64,000 nt of DNA from a marine bacterium B5-7 (GTDB lineage: Bacteria > Pseudomonadota > Gammaproteobacteria > Arenicellales > CAJQKF01). The stretch is taken from NCBI GenBank assembly GCA_021604525.1, contig BQJD01000003.1, forward strand, positions 138,242 through 202,241. The letters are read 5' to 3'. The position numbers and the translations under genes were made by a program. Each line of letters begins with the position of its first letter. The first letter of the stretch is position 1. Under the pieces are notes generated by a model. That model was not told the origin of the DNA. It was given only the letters and a program-made list of their open reading frames with translations, and did no database searches. This document shows positions 55,856 to 64,000 of the stretch, one piece after another.

Positions 55856-56776
55856 ATGAATGACGACAAGATTGAATCTATTGCCCGGGAAATCCTGACG
55901 GAATTTCGACGTTATCGGAGAGGTCGCTGGTGGGCGCGTGCATTCTGGGCAATCCTCATTCTGGCGCTGATTTTTTTTCCGATGGTCAAGGATTTACACA
56001 CCGATGTCGGTCGACATAGCGCCTTAATTGACTTAAGCGGCGTCATTGGAATAGGTGAGGACGCATCTTCCGATCGAATTAATGAAGGACTTCGTGCAGC
56101 TTTTGAAAGTTCGTCCGTGAAGGGTGTGATCCTGCGGGTTAACAGCCCGGGTGGTAGTCCGGTGCAGTCCAGACAAATTAACCAGGAAATTGCGCGATTA
56201 CGATCACTGCACCCGGATATTCCGGTGTATACCGTGGTCGAGGAAATTTGTGCATCAGGCGCGTATTACGTGGCGGTTGCGTCTGACAGGATATTTGTCG
56301 ATCCCGCCAGCCTGGTAGGATCGATAGGCGTCAGGCTGGACAGCTTCGGGTTAGTCGAGGCGCTGGAAAAACTTGGAATCGAACGTCGTTTGTTTACTGC
56401 AGGCTCACGCAAGGGCGCCCTGGATCCGTTCCTGCCGCTTCAGAAAGACGATGTCGAATTCGTTGAAAGTTTGATCGAGCCGGTACATCGGCAATTTATC
56501 GAGGCTGTTGAAAAGGGTCGTGGCGAACGATTAAATCCGGGCGACACGAACCTCTTCAGTGGAATGATCTGGGGCGGCGAAGAGGCGCTTCAACTTGGTT
56601 TGGCGGATGACTATGGCACGGTTGATTCGGTGGCTCGAGACATCATCGGGGAAGAACAGATCGTCGATTACACACCCGGCTACGATTTGTTTGAAGAAAT
56701 CTCACGAGAGTTGTCGATGCAATTCAGCTTGGTGCTGACCCGAATAATCGAAAAAACGGGATGGCGTTTACAATAA
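55856..56776 (+). CDS. sppA: Signal peptide peptidase SppA (S49 family)
   Basis: The 306-residue single-domain protease has one N-terminal transmembrane helix (WWARAFWAILILALIFFPMV) and a periplasmic catalytic domain. Nucleophile Ser134 lies in CASGAYYVAVASDRIFVDPA; general base Lys186 lies in FTAGSRKGALDPF. The oxyanion motif VILRVNSPGGSPVQSRQINQ is well kept. It removes leftover signal peptides and may degrade damaged proteins. It forms a likely operon with rluC and the Rieske gene. Confidence 0.93.
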   Translation: MNDDKIESIAREILTEFRRYRRGRWWARAFWAILILALIFFPMVKDLHTDVGRHSALIDLSGVIGIGEDASSDRINEGLRAAFESSSVKGVILRVNSPGGSPVQSRQINQEIARLRSLHPDIPVYTVVEEICASGAYYVAVASDRIFVDPASLVGSIGVRLDSFGLVEALEKLGIERRLFTAGSRKGALDPFLPLQKDDVEFVESLIEPVHRQFIEAVEKGRGERLNPGDTNLFSGMIWGGEEALQLGLADDYGTVDSVARDIIGEEQIVDYTPGYDLFEEISRELSMQFSLVLTRIIEKTGWRLQ

Positions 56777-56856
56777 TTGATCAGGTGGCACGTAGACCTG
56801 AAAATGCCTGATATAAGTGTTTGTGGAATATTTTCTCAATTCGTTATCATAAATAT

Positions 56857-57444
56857 TTAAAAAAGCGTGACCCCTTCCACATTCAGCATCTCGCACAATC
56901 GAATCATTGGCAAGCCGATCAGGCTGTTGGGGTCGTTACCGCTTAATGAACGAATCAGACTGATCCCTGCACCTTCGGCCTTGACGCTGCCACAACAATT
57001 ATAGGGTTTTTCAAAGGCAAGATATCTCTCGATTATCTCTCGATCAATTTCCCGAAAGGTAACGTAGAACGGATCTACAGCGGTTTGTGTACGTCCAGTC
57101 TCGGTATTATGCAACGCAAGTCCGGTATACAGCGTTATTCTGTTGCCGGATGCGGATAGGAGATGACGTATGGCTTCGTCATGATCGGCCGGCTTTCCGA
57201 CTATGATGCCCGCGTGTTCGGCAACTTGATCGGAGCCAATGACAAGTGTGCCGGATCGGCCCTCGGCGACCTTTAGCGCCTTGGCAACCGAAAGTCTTGT
57301 AACCAGGTCTTCGGGCGACTCATTCGGACGAGGGGATTCGTCGATTTCAGGACTTTCACACTCGAATTCAAGTCCACTACGGGCCAATAATTCGCGACGG
57401 AACGGTGACGACGATGCAAGAACGATAGAATAGGGCGATTTCAT
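56857..57444 (-). CDS. yceF: Maf-like nucleotide pyrophosphatase (YceF, 7-methyl-GTP type)
   Basis: The 195-residue enzyme hydrolyses modified or non-canonical nucleoside triphosphates. It has ILASSSPFRRELLARSGLEF (hence the substrate motif), VIGSDQVAEHAG, and the closing EGAGISLIRSLSGNDPNSLI plus GLPMIRL, which favour YceF over the YhdE type. It converges with sppA and diverges from rpmF. In E. coli a yceD (DUF177) gene lies between its partner region and rpmF; none is seen here. Confidence 0.92.
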   Translation of the reverse strand: MKSPYSIVLASSSPFRRELLARSGLEFECESPEIDESPRPNESPEDLVTRLSVAKALKVAEGRSGTLVIGSDQVAEHAGIIVGKPADHDEAIRHLLSASGNRITLYTGLALHNTETGRTQTAVDPFYVTFREIDREIIERYLAFEKPYNCCGSVKAEGAGISLIRSLSGNDPNSLIGLPMIRLCEMLNVEGVTLF

Positions 57445-57549
57445 GAGTCAGACAGGCTCTTTGGGATACTCGATTACGGGCGTCAGTATACCGTCGAGAT
57501 GGGTTGACACGGTCAGATCTGAAAACTTCAGTTGGTGTTATTCAACGTT

Positions 57550-57578
57550 TTGACATATTCCAGACACATCTATATGAT
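57550..57578 (+). promoter_or_regulatory. Strong sigma-70 promoter of rpmF-plsX-fab operon
   Basis: A perfect TTGACA (57550-57555), a 17-base spacer and TATGAT (57573-57578) lie about 125 bases before rpmF. It is the strongest-looking promoter in the window and fits a highly expressed ribosomal-protein/fatty-acid operon. Confidence 0.8.
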
Positions 57579-57701
57579 TCGCCGATTTTTTGCGTCCGGT
57601 GATGGGTTACCATATCGGTCTTCGTGAGTAGTCGTGCATCGGCGCTCATCACCTCCCATCAGATCGAACAAATCGCGGGAAATTAACAAGGTACTGAGAG
57701 A

Positions 57702-57899
57702 ATGGCAGTTCAGAAAAGTCGAAAGACCCCTTCAAAACGCGGTATGCGTCGTTCGCATGACTCACTGGGAGAGGCTTGTTTATCAGTCGACCCTGTATCA
57801 GGTGAACTGCATCGACGTCATCACGTCACCGCCGACGGCTACTATCGCGGCAAGAAAGTAATTGCCGATCGTGAAGCAGATATCGATATAGAAGCCTGA
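57702..57899 (+). CDS. rpmF: 50S ribosomal protein L32
   Basis: This 65-residue basic protein begins [20 protein letters not shown] and carries [17 protein letters not shown], the L32 signature. It lacks the Cys pairs of zinc-binding L32 forms, as in E. coli. It opens the fatty acid cluster; plsX follows 36 bases later. Confidence 0.97.
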   Translation: MAVQKSRKTPSKRGMRRSHDSLGEACLSVDPVSGELHRRHHVTADGYYRGKKVIADREADIDIEA

Positions 57900-57935
57900 T
57901 CCGGACCGCAGCGATCGATTGAATCTGGCTTTCGG

Positions 57936-58943
57936 ATGACAATAACGATCGCAATCGATGCAATGGGTGGTGATTTCGGCCTCGATGTCACGATACCGGC
58001 AGCAATTAGCGCCCTTGATGAGACTCACGACGTTAATCTGATACTGGTAGGACCTGTTGAAGACATTAAGTCTCATCTGGGTTCCCGGGTCAGTGATGCG
58101 CGATTGAGCCTGGTGAACGCGACCCAGGTGGTTGGCATGGATGAGTCGGCGGCTAACGCATTGCGTGGCAAAAAAGACTCCTCAATGCGCGTTGCAATCA
58201 ACCAGGTCAGGAATGGCAAGGCACAGGCTTGCGTAAGTGCCGGAAACACCGGTGCATTAATGGCAACGGCGCGCTTCGTGTTAAAGACCCTGCCAGGGAT
58301 TAGCCGGCCAGCCATCGTAACGGCGTTGCCACGCGCTCAAGGACGTGTTCACGTCCTCGATCTCGGTGCCAATGTCGACGTGCCAGCGGAAATTCTCTTT
58401 CAGTTTGGGGTTATGGGCGCTACCTTGGTGCGTTGCATTGAAAATCGTGAACCCACCGTCGGCTTGCTGAATCTCGGTGTCGAGGATATCAAGGGGAGTG
58501 ATACGATTCGCCGGGCCTCGGAACTTTTTCGCGACAGTCCGCTAAACTATATCGGGTTTGTCGAAGGTGACGAGATTTTCAACGGGACAGTCGATGTGAT
58601 CGTTTGCGACGGATTCTCGGGAAACGTTGCTCTCAAAACCAGTGAAGGACTCGCGCAAATGATTCGTGCCATGCTCAAGGAAGAATATAGCCGCAACTTG
58701 CTTACACGACTGGCAGGAATGTTTTCAATGCCAGTATTACGTTCTCTTGGCAAGCGTATGGATCATCGCCGCTACAATGGTGCAAGTCTTGTTGGCTTGC
58801 GTGGAACTGTTATCAAAAGTCATGGCGGAACCGACGTATTGGGATATGCCAAAGCCATTGATGTCGCTGTTACCGAAGTACGAAACCGGGTTATCGAGAA
58901 TCTTGAAGCAGCTTTTGGTGAGATTGGCGAGGTCGCCGTCTGA
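57936..58943 (+). CDS. plsX: Phosphate acyltransferase PlsX
   Basis: The 335-residue protein converts acyl-ACP to acyl-phosphate for phospholipid synthesis. The motifs are IAIDAMGGDFGLDVTIPAAI, ACVSAGNTGALMATARFVLK, LDLGANVDVPAEILFQFGVM and ICDGFSGNVALKTSEGLAQM-like VCDGFSGNVALKTSEGLA. It lies between rpmF and fabH as in E. coli. Confidence 0.96.
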   Translation: MTITIAIDAMGGDFGLDVTIPAAISALDETHDVNLILVGPVEDIKSHLGSRVSDARLSLVNATQVVGMDESAANALRGKKDSSMRVAINQVRNGKAQACVSAGNTGALMATARFVLKTLPGISRPAIVTALPRAQGRVHVLDLGANVDVPAEILFQFGVMGATLVRCIENREPTVGLLNLGVEDIKGSDTIRRASELFRDSPLNYIGFVEGDEIFNGTVDVIVCDGFSGNVALKTSEGLAQMIRAMLKEEYSRNLLTRLAGMFSMPVLRSLGKRMDHRRYNGASLVGLRGTVIKSHGGTDVLGYAKAIDVAVTEVRNRVIENLEAAFGEIGEVAV

Positions 58944-58946
58944 ATT

Positions 58947-59912
58947 ATGTACAGTCGCATCATAGGCACGGGTTCGTACCTGCCCAGCCGCATAGTCGAT
59001 AATCATGAACTCGAACGAATGGTCGATACCAGTGACGAGTGGATTCGTACGCGTACGGGAATCGTACAACGCCATATTGCTGCCGAGGGTGAATTTACCA
59101 GCGATCTGGCCGAGGCTGCTGCACGTCGGGCGATTGACGCGGCCGGAATTGATCCCAACGAGATCGATTTAATTGTGGTTGCTACCACCACCCCGGATCT
59201 GGTATTCCCGAGTACCGCAACGCTGGTTCAACATCGCCTTGGGATACGCGGTTGTCCGGCATTTGATATTCAGGCGGTCTGCGCCGGATTCATGTATGCG
59301 CTGGATATTGTCGATAAATATATACGCACGGGTGCCGCACATAATGTATTGGTGATCGGTGCGGAAACCTTTTCCCGGATTATCGACTGGACCGATCGCA
59401 ACACCTGTGTGTTATTCGGTGACGGTGCCGGCGCGATGGTGATCCGCGCAGACGAAGAGCACGGTATTCTGTCATCGCATATACATGCCGATGGTGCTTA
59501 CAAGGAACTGCTCTGGGTTCCGGTCGGGGTATCGAATGGCGGTGCCGAGCTTGAAGCCGGTAGAGCCTTTACCCGAATGAAAGGTAATGAAGTCTTTCGC
59601 TGGGCCGTCAATGCCATGAGTGATATTGCTCTGGATGCACTTAAGCATAACAATATGAGTGTTGATGAGGTTGACTGGGTAGTGCCTCATCAGGCCAATG
59701 TCAGAATCATTCATGCCATTGGCAAACGCCTTGGAGTCAGTCCTGACAAACTGGTTATTACGGTGTGCGATCATGGCAATACATCTGCGGCTTCGGTGCC
59801 ATTGGCGTTCGATGTGGCAGTGCGCGACGGACGCTTTAAACCCGGCGATGTAATCCTGCTCGAAGGATTCGGCGGTGGTTTTACCTGGGGTTCGGTGCTT
59901 CTTCGATATTAG
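58947..59912 (+). CDS. fabH: 3-oxoacyl-ACP synthase III (FabH)
   Basis: The 321-residue ketosynthase starts fatty acid chains from acetyl-CoA and malonyl-ACP. The catalytic Cys112 lies in AVCAGFMYAL; the His is in VPHQANVRIIHAIGKRLG and the Asn in CDHGNTSAASVPLAF. It starts three bases after plsX. fabG follows directly after 15 bases; no fabD lies between. Confidence 0.96.
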   Translation: MYSRIIGTGSYLPSRIVDNHELERMVDTSDEWIRTRTGIVQRHIAAEGEFTSDLAEAAARRAIDAAGIDPNEIDLIVVATTTPDLVFPSTATLVQHRLGIRGCPAFDIQAVCAGFMYALDIVDKYIRTGAAHNVLVIGAETFSRIIDWTDRNTCVLFGDGAGAMVIRADEEHGILSSHIHADGAYKELLWVPVGVSNGGAELEAGRAFTRMKGNEVFRWAVNAMSDIALDALKHNNMSVDEVDWVVPHQANVRIIHAIGKRLGVSPDKLVITVCDHGNTSAASVPLAFDVAVRDGRFKPGDVILLEGFGGGFTWGSVLLRY

Positions 59913-59927
59913 GAGGATGATTAGCTT

Positions 59928-60680
59928 GTGACTGACTCTGCATTTGAAAACGCAATTTGCCTTGTAACAGGCGCGAGCCGCGGAATCGGACAGGCAATTT
60001 CAATTGCTCTGGGAAGTGCCGGTGCCACAGTCGTTGGCACAGCAACAAGCGCTGGCGGCGCCGACGCCATTACCGGCGCGTTCAAGGAATCCGGGATACG
60101 TGGTACCGGCATGCTACTCAACGTATCTGACAGCGACAGTGTTGAGACGGTCGTTAAAGCTGTCGGGGAAAAATTTGGCGCGCCAACCATTCTGGTCAAT
60201 AATGCCGGCATCACTCGCGATAATCTCATCCTGCGTATGAAGGAATCGGAATGGGACGACACCATGGATACCAATCTTAAATCGCTGTACCGTATGACGC
60301 GTGCCTGTGTTCGGGCAATGACCCGGGCTCGTTCAGGACGTATCATCAATATCAGCTCGGTAGTGGGTGCTACCGGGAATGCAGGGCAATCCAATTATGC
60401 CGCCAGCAAAGCTGGAATGATCGGCTTTACACGCTCACTTGCTTCTGAATTGGCGAGCCGTAATATTCTTGTTAATGCCATTGCACCTGGATTTATCGAA
60501 ACTGATATGACCGCGGAACTAAACGATACGGTACGCGAGAAACTACTTGCGACGGTGCCATTAGGGCGCCTCGGAAGTCCTGATGAAATCGCTCGAGTGG
60601 CTGTATTTTTAGCGTCACCTGCGGCGAATTACATCACCGGTCAAACCATTCATGTTAATGGTGGCATGTATATGGGTTGA
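59928..60680 (+). CDS. fabG: 3-oxoacyl-ACP reductase (FabG)
   Basis: The 250-residue NADPH-dependent SDR reduces 3-oxoacyl-ACP. Cofactor motif TGASRGIGQAISIALGSAGA, then NNAGITRDNLILRMKESEWD, the catalytic Ser in INISSVVGATGNAGQSNYAA with YAASKAGMIGFTRSLA, and the C-terminal GQTIHVNGGMYM. The start is GTG 59928 with AGGAGG 11 bases upstream at 59911-59916; an ATG directly after that site opens only a four-codon frame. Confidence 0.96.
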   Translation: MTDSAFENAICLVTGASRGIGQAISIALGSAGATVVGTATSAGGADAITGAFKESGIRGTGMLLNVSDSDSVETVVKAVGEKFGAPTILVNNAGITRDNLILRMKESEWDDTMDTNLKSLYRMTRACVRAMTRARSGRIINISSVVGATGNAGQSNYAASKAGMIGFTRSLASELASRNILVNAIAPGFIETDMTAELNDTVREKLLATVPLGRLGSPDEIARVAVFLASPAANYITGQTIHVNGGMYMG

Positions 60681-60863
60681 ACCACAGTGTCTGTAAAGTG
60701 GCTTTTTACAACCAGTCGTGCGTTGTAAAGTCGTTTTTAAAACATTTATAACTTGTTGTTTTATTTATATTAACCAATTATTTTTCCCAAATCACGGGTC
60801 GTGTCTGTCATGGTGGACTTGGCTGAGTGAATAGTGTTAACTTTGCGCTCCCGAATGAGGGGA

Positions 60864-60879
60864 GGAACCTCGCGGTTCC
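60864..60879 (+). promoter_or_regulatory. Hairpin in acpP leader
   Basis: GGAACC-TCGC-GGTTCC (60864-60879) forms a perfect 6-bp stem with a 4-base loop, about 65 bases before the acpP ATG. The 263-base fabG-acpP gap has no gene; its first part is A+T-rich. The hairpin may stabilise or regulate the highly expressed acpP mRNA. Confidence 0.4.
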
Positions 60880-60943
60880 GAGCGATCTGGACACTACCCG
60901 GAGTTTGGGTACCGACTCATCCTAACTGGAGGTTTTACCGATA

Positions 60944-61183
60944 ATGAGTAGCATTGAAGAACGCGTCAAAAAGATCGTTGTGGAGCAACTTGGTGTTAGT
61001 GATGACCAAGTAACTCCCGATGCATCGTTTGTCGATGATCTTGGCGCGGATTCACTTGATACCGTTGAGCTTGTGATGGCTCTCGAGGAAGAATTCGATA
61101 CCGAGATTCCTGACGACGAGGCTGAAAAAATTACCACTGTGAAACAGGCGATTACCTTCATACAGGAAAACGCCAGCGCCTGA
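60944..61183 (+). CDS. acpP: Acyl carrier protein
   Basis: The 79-residue acidic protein begins [20 protein letters not shown]; its [20 protein letters not shown] run carries the serine that receives 4'-phosphopantetheine. It shuttles acyl chains among the Fab enzymes. A good ribosome site (GGAGG) precedes the ATG. A terminator-like hairpin separates it from fabF. Confidence 0.98.
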   Translation: MSSIEERVKKIVVEQLGVSDDQVTPDASFVDDLGADSLDTVELVMALEEEFDTEIPDDEAEKITTVKQAITFIQENASA

Positions 61184-61312
61184 TTCCCGACTCCGCGTGA
61201 TAGTCGGTAGTGCCGTACAATTCCGAGGTGCTGAACGCAACAGGAATTGTCAGTACTCCGAACGCTGATTGGGATGCTACTTGACCGAGTCCCTCTCGGA
61301 CATCACCTGAAC

Positions 61313-61350
61313 AACGCCGCCGCCCGTTTCAACTCTGGTGGCGGCGTTTT
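61313..61350 (+). terminator. Terminator or attenuator between acpP and fabF
   Basis: AACGCCGCCGCC (61313-61324) pairs with GGTGGCGGCGTT (61337-61348), twelve pairs with one G-T wobble around a 12-base loop, followed by TT (four T in total). Placed 130 bases after acpP and 25 bases before fabF, it probably makes acpP transcripts exceed those reading into fabF. Confidence 0.75.
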
Positions 61351-61372
61351 AGTGTAAGCACAGGGTTTTAAT

Positions 61373-62614
61373 ATGAGTAAACGTCGAGTTGTCGTTACCG
61401 GGCTTGGCATGGTTTCGCCAGTGGGCAGCGACTGTCCGACGTCTTGGCAGAACCTGTTGGGTGGTGTCAGTGGCGTCGATACCATCCGTAGTTTTGATGC
61501 TTCAAGCATGCCGTCAAGGATAGCTGGCGAGGTTAAGGATTTTAATCCCGAAGCGGTACTCCCGGTCAAGGAATTGCGCAAGATGGATCGTTTCATCCAG
61601 CTTGGCATGGTCGCCGGAATTGAGGCAATCAAGGATTCCGGGCTTGATTTCAGCGATGAAGCTCTTGCTCTCACAAGTGGCGTCTATATTGGCGCAGGCA
61701 TCGGTGGCGTTGGAACTATTGAAAAGACCACTGAGGCTTTTCTGGAGCGGGGCTATAAACGCGTATCACCATTCTATATTCCGATGAGCATCATCAATAT
61801 GGTCTCCGGTAACCTGTCGATTCTATATGGATTGAAAGGACCGAATCTATCGATGGTGACTGCTTGTAGCACGGGTACCCACGCCATAGGTGAAGCAAGC
61901 AGGATGATCGAATATGGTGATGCGGATGTCATGGTTGCCGGCGGCACCGAGGGTTCGGTTACACCCACCGCCATGGCCGGGTTTGGCGTTGCCAAGGCGT
62001 TAAGTCGTAACAACGACAATCCAACCGCCGCCAGTCGCCCGTGGGATATCGGACGTGATGGCTTTGTTCTGGGTGAAGGTGCCGGCGTGTTGGTTCTCGA
62101 AGAGATGGAGCATGCCAAACGTCGAGGTGCGCAAATCTATGCAGAACTCGCAGGTTTTGGTGTCAGTGGCGATGCGCACCACATGACTCAACCAGCTCCC
62201 GGAGGCGAAGGCGCTTCCCGATGCATGGTTAATGCAATCCGCAATGCAGGGTTGAATACCGATCAAATCAATTATCTCAACGCACACGGCACCTCTACGC
62301 CGCTCGGTGATATTGCCGAAACGCTAGCCATCAAGAGAACCTTCGGTGACCACGCCTATCAGCTTGCAGTCAGCTCAATTAAATCCATGATCGGTCATCT
62401 GCTCGGTGCAGCAGGGGGCGTAGAGGCGGTGACCACAGCACTCAGTGTGTATCATCAGGTCATTCCTCCGACAATCAACCTCGAAAATCAGGATCCTGAA
62501 TGCGACCTCGACTACGTACCGGGTAGCGCGCGGGAGATGACGATCGATGCAGCATTATCAAACTCCTTCGGCTTCGGCGGTACCAACGGTACTCTGGTAT
62601 TTAGCCGGGTCTAG
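61373..62614 (+). CDS. fabF: 3-oxoacyl-ACP synthase II (FabF)
   Basis: The 413-residue ketosynthase elongates acyl-ACP. The start MSKRRVVVTGLGMVSPVGSD is typical; the catalytic Cys165 lies in TACSTGTHAIGEASRMIEYG, His305 in NAHGTSTPLGD and the second His in SIKSMIGHLLGAAGGVEAVT, with the closing GFGGTNGTLVFSR. It follows acpP, as in E. coli. Confidence 0.97.
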   Translation: MSKRRVVVTGLGMVSPVGSDCPTSWQNLLGGVSGVDTIRSFDASSMPSRIAGEVKDFNPEAVLPVKELRKMDRFIQLGMVAGIEAIKDSGLDFSDEALALTSGVYIGAGIGGVGTIEKTTEAFLERGYKRVSPFYIPMSIINMVSGNLSILYGLKGPNLSMVTACSTGTHAIGEASRMIEYGDADVMVAGGTEGSVTPTAMAGFGVAKALSRNNDNPTAASRPWDIGRDGFVLGEGAGVLVLEEMEHAKRRGAQIYAELAGFGVSGDAHHMTQPAPGGEGASRCMVNAIRNAGLNTDQINYLNAHGTSTPLGDIAETLAIKRTFGDHAYQLAVSSIKSMIGHLLGAAGGVEAVTTALSVYHQVIPPTINLENQDPECDLDYVPGSAREMTIDAALSNSFGFGGTNGTLVFSRV

Positions 62615-62775
62615 TCGCATGCTGCACACATGTTGCAGGTCAGTGCGATTTTTGACACAACTTGACCGTAAACTGCCATGTTAATTGGGTAGATGAGCAA
62701 TTCAAGCCGTGTTACAACATCATCGTGTTTTCCATTGGATAATTAAAGCGGTCCGTAAGTGGTGATACCACTAAA

Positions 62776-63864
62776 ATGAAAATCGCATTTACATCGGCTC
62801 GAGATACTGAAGTAAAAAATCCGATTCGCGGCTTCTCATTGTGGATTGCTCTCGCCATAATATTGTTTGCTGTCGTGATCGGGTTTACCGCACTCGGTAT
62901 TTATATGCGCCATACATTGTCGGCGCCGCTTCACCCCGGGTCATCAATCTACACCATTGAACGGGGTCAGACACTGAAAAGCTTTGCACGTGAGCTTAGG
63001 CGAGCCGGTGTCATACAGGAGGCGTACAGCTTGCAGGCCTATGCGCGATACAAGGATGTCGCGACGCGAATCAAGGCAGGGCAGTATCGATTCGATGATG
63101 GCATCAGTCAGATCGACCTGCTGGACAAGATCGTGAGTGGGGATGTTGTGACCTACCATGTGCAATTTATTGAGGGGCAAACATTTCGTCAATTGCGTGA
63201 CGTTCTTACCGACGTTAAAAACCTTGAGCAACTAGCAACAGGCATGACCAACGACGAGGTAATGACATTACTCGGCTTTGCGGATCAACATCCCGAAGGG
63301 CGATTTTTTCCCGACACCTATCGTTTCATTGCCGGCGACAGTGATGTTGATATTCTCACTCGTGCACACCGTAAGATGGCACAAGTTGTTGACGATGAAT
63401 GGCAAGCACGCGCACAGGGGCTACCTCTTCAAAATTCTTATCAAGCGTTGATACTGGCGTCGATAATTGAAAAGGAAACAGGACTGGCATCGGAGAGAAG
63501 TACTATTGCGGGTGTCTTTATAAATCGACTGAAAAAGAACATGCGTCTGCAAACCGATCCAACAGTTATCTATGGCATTGGCGATGCATTCGATGGCAAT
63601 CTGACCCGCCGTCATCTAAAAACGGATACACCATACAACACCTATACGCGGCGCGGCCTGCCGCCCACGCCGATAGCCATGCCGGGACGAGAATCAATTC
63701 ATGCGGCGCTACATCCTGAATCAACGACAGCGCTTTATTTTGTGTCGCGAGGAGATGGTTCACACCAGTTCTCCAGCACTCACGCCGAACATATTCGTGC
63801 CGTTCGAAAATATCAACTTAATGGTAAATCGAATCGAAATGCTGATAAGGGCCAGGACGGGTAG
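62776..63864 (+). CDS. mltG: Endolytic murein transglycosylase MltG
   Basis: The 362-residue inner-membrane protein has one N-terminal transmembrane helix (LWIALAIILFAVVIGFTALG) and a LysM-like YceG domain. Catalytic Glu232 lies in SIIEKETGLASERSTIAGVF, followed by LQTDPTVIYG and PPTPIAMPGRESIHAALHPE. It cuts nascent glycan strands. It follows fabF after 161 bases with no gene in between; in E. coli pabC sits there. Confidence 0.95.
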   Translation: MKIAFTSARDTEVKNPIRGFSLWIALAIILFAVVIGFTALGIYMRHTLSAPLHPGSSIYTIERGQTLKSFARELRRAGVIQEAYSLQAYARYKDVATRIKAGQYRFDDGISQIDLLDKIVSGDVVTYHVQFIEGQTFRQLRDVLTDVKNLEQLATGMTNDEVMTLLGFADQHPEGRFFPDTYRFIAGDSDVDILTRAHRKMAQVVDDEWQARAQGLPLQNSYQALILASIIEKETGLASERSTIAGVFINRLKKNMRLQTDPTVIYGIGDAFDGNLTRRHLKTDTPYNTYTRRGLPPTPIAMPGRESIHAALHPESTTALYFVSRGDGSHQFSSTHAEHIRAVRKYQLNGKSNRNADKGQDG

Positions 63865-64000
63865 ATGACAGCAGGTGAACAACGCGGCCGATTGATAACC
63901 GTCGAGGGTACTGATGGAGCTGGCAAGAGCACTCAGATACATTTTGTAAAGGAATATCTATCGGCCAGAGGCGTCAGCGTGATCACCACCCGTGAACCGG
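63865..64000 (+). CDS. tmk: Thymidylate kinase, N-terminal part (cut by window edge)
   Basis: ATG 63865 follows the mltG stop directly and the frame runs off the end. The 45 visible residues contain a P-loop GTDGAGKST (15-23) in the context LITVEGTDGAGKSTQIHFV, then VITTREP, both thymidylate kinase signatures. The mltG-tmk order is as in E. coli. Confidence 0.9.
   Translation, partial: MTAGEQRGRLITVEGTDGAGKSTQIHFVKEYLSARGVSVITTREP

Overview
The window looks like chromosome from a free-living, probably aquatic gammaproteobacterium of no genus I can name. The evidence is conserved gammaproteobacterial gene order: surE-pcm-yqaA-like-nlpD; hom-thrC-recJ; rne divergent from rluC, followed by sppA and yceF (maf); and rpmF-plsX-fabH-fabG-acpP-fabF-mltG-tmk. 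Other support is an RNase E with the long acidic/basic tail, Tat-exported ABC and TRAP binding proteins, and a DUF6489 protein. I found no rRNA, tRNA, CRISPR array, prophage or insertion sequence. Nearly all of the sequence is coding.

Left part (1-11.5 kb), the most accessory-looking region. A nitroreductase-like flavoprotein and a MarR regulator (cut by the window edge) share a promoter that carries two near-palindromic operator boxes. Next come a GntR/UTRA regulator and, divergent from it, a binding-protein ABC importer (Tat-exported binding protein, two permeases, ATPase), a sulfatase without signal peptide and a formylglycine-generating enzyme with both catalytic cysteines. I read this as import of an intact sulfate ester followed by desulfation in the cytoplasm. 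A HugZ-like flavin-split-barrel protein and a cystathionine beta-lyase follow on the other strand.

Middle (11.5-37 kb): the helicase Lhr, a copper-type P-type ATPase, a CaiC-like acyl-CoA ligase, and a TRAP transporter whose large permease carries about 335 extra C-terminal residues rich in predicted coiled coil. An ArsR-methyltransferase fusion next to metF looks like SahR-type control of the methionine cycle. Then an aminotransferase, AlaX, an SPFH-GYF_2 protein with an unknown partner, HtpX, a CoA-ester lyase, an SDR, a Gfo/Idh/MocA oxidoreductase and a CDF metal exporter.

Right part (37-64 kb), mostly housekeeping: lon, surE-pcm-yqaA-nlpD (rpoS is not next to nlpD), hom-thrC-recJ, cysM, an orphan PqqD-like protein, a PolB-type 3'-5' exonuclease and rlmD. 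Then come rne with a promoter about 570 bases upstream and a seven-copy 15-bp coding repeat, rluC, a Rieske protein, sppA, yceF, and the fatty-acid cluster. That cluster lacks yceD, fabD and pabC at the positions they occupy in E. coli.

I did not find a clearly new multi-gene system. The best leads are the cytoplasmic sulfatase/FGE/ABC cluster, the extended TRAP permease, the SPFH-GYF_2 pair and the orphan PqqD-like protein.
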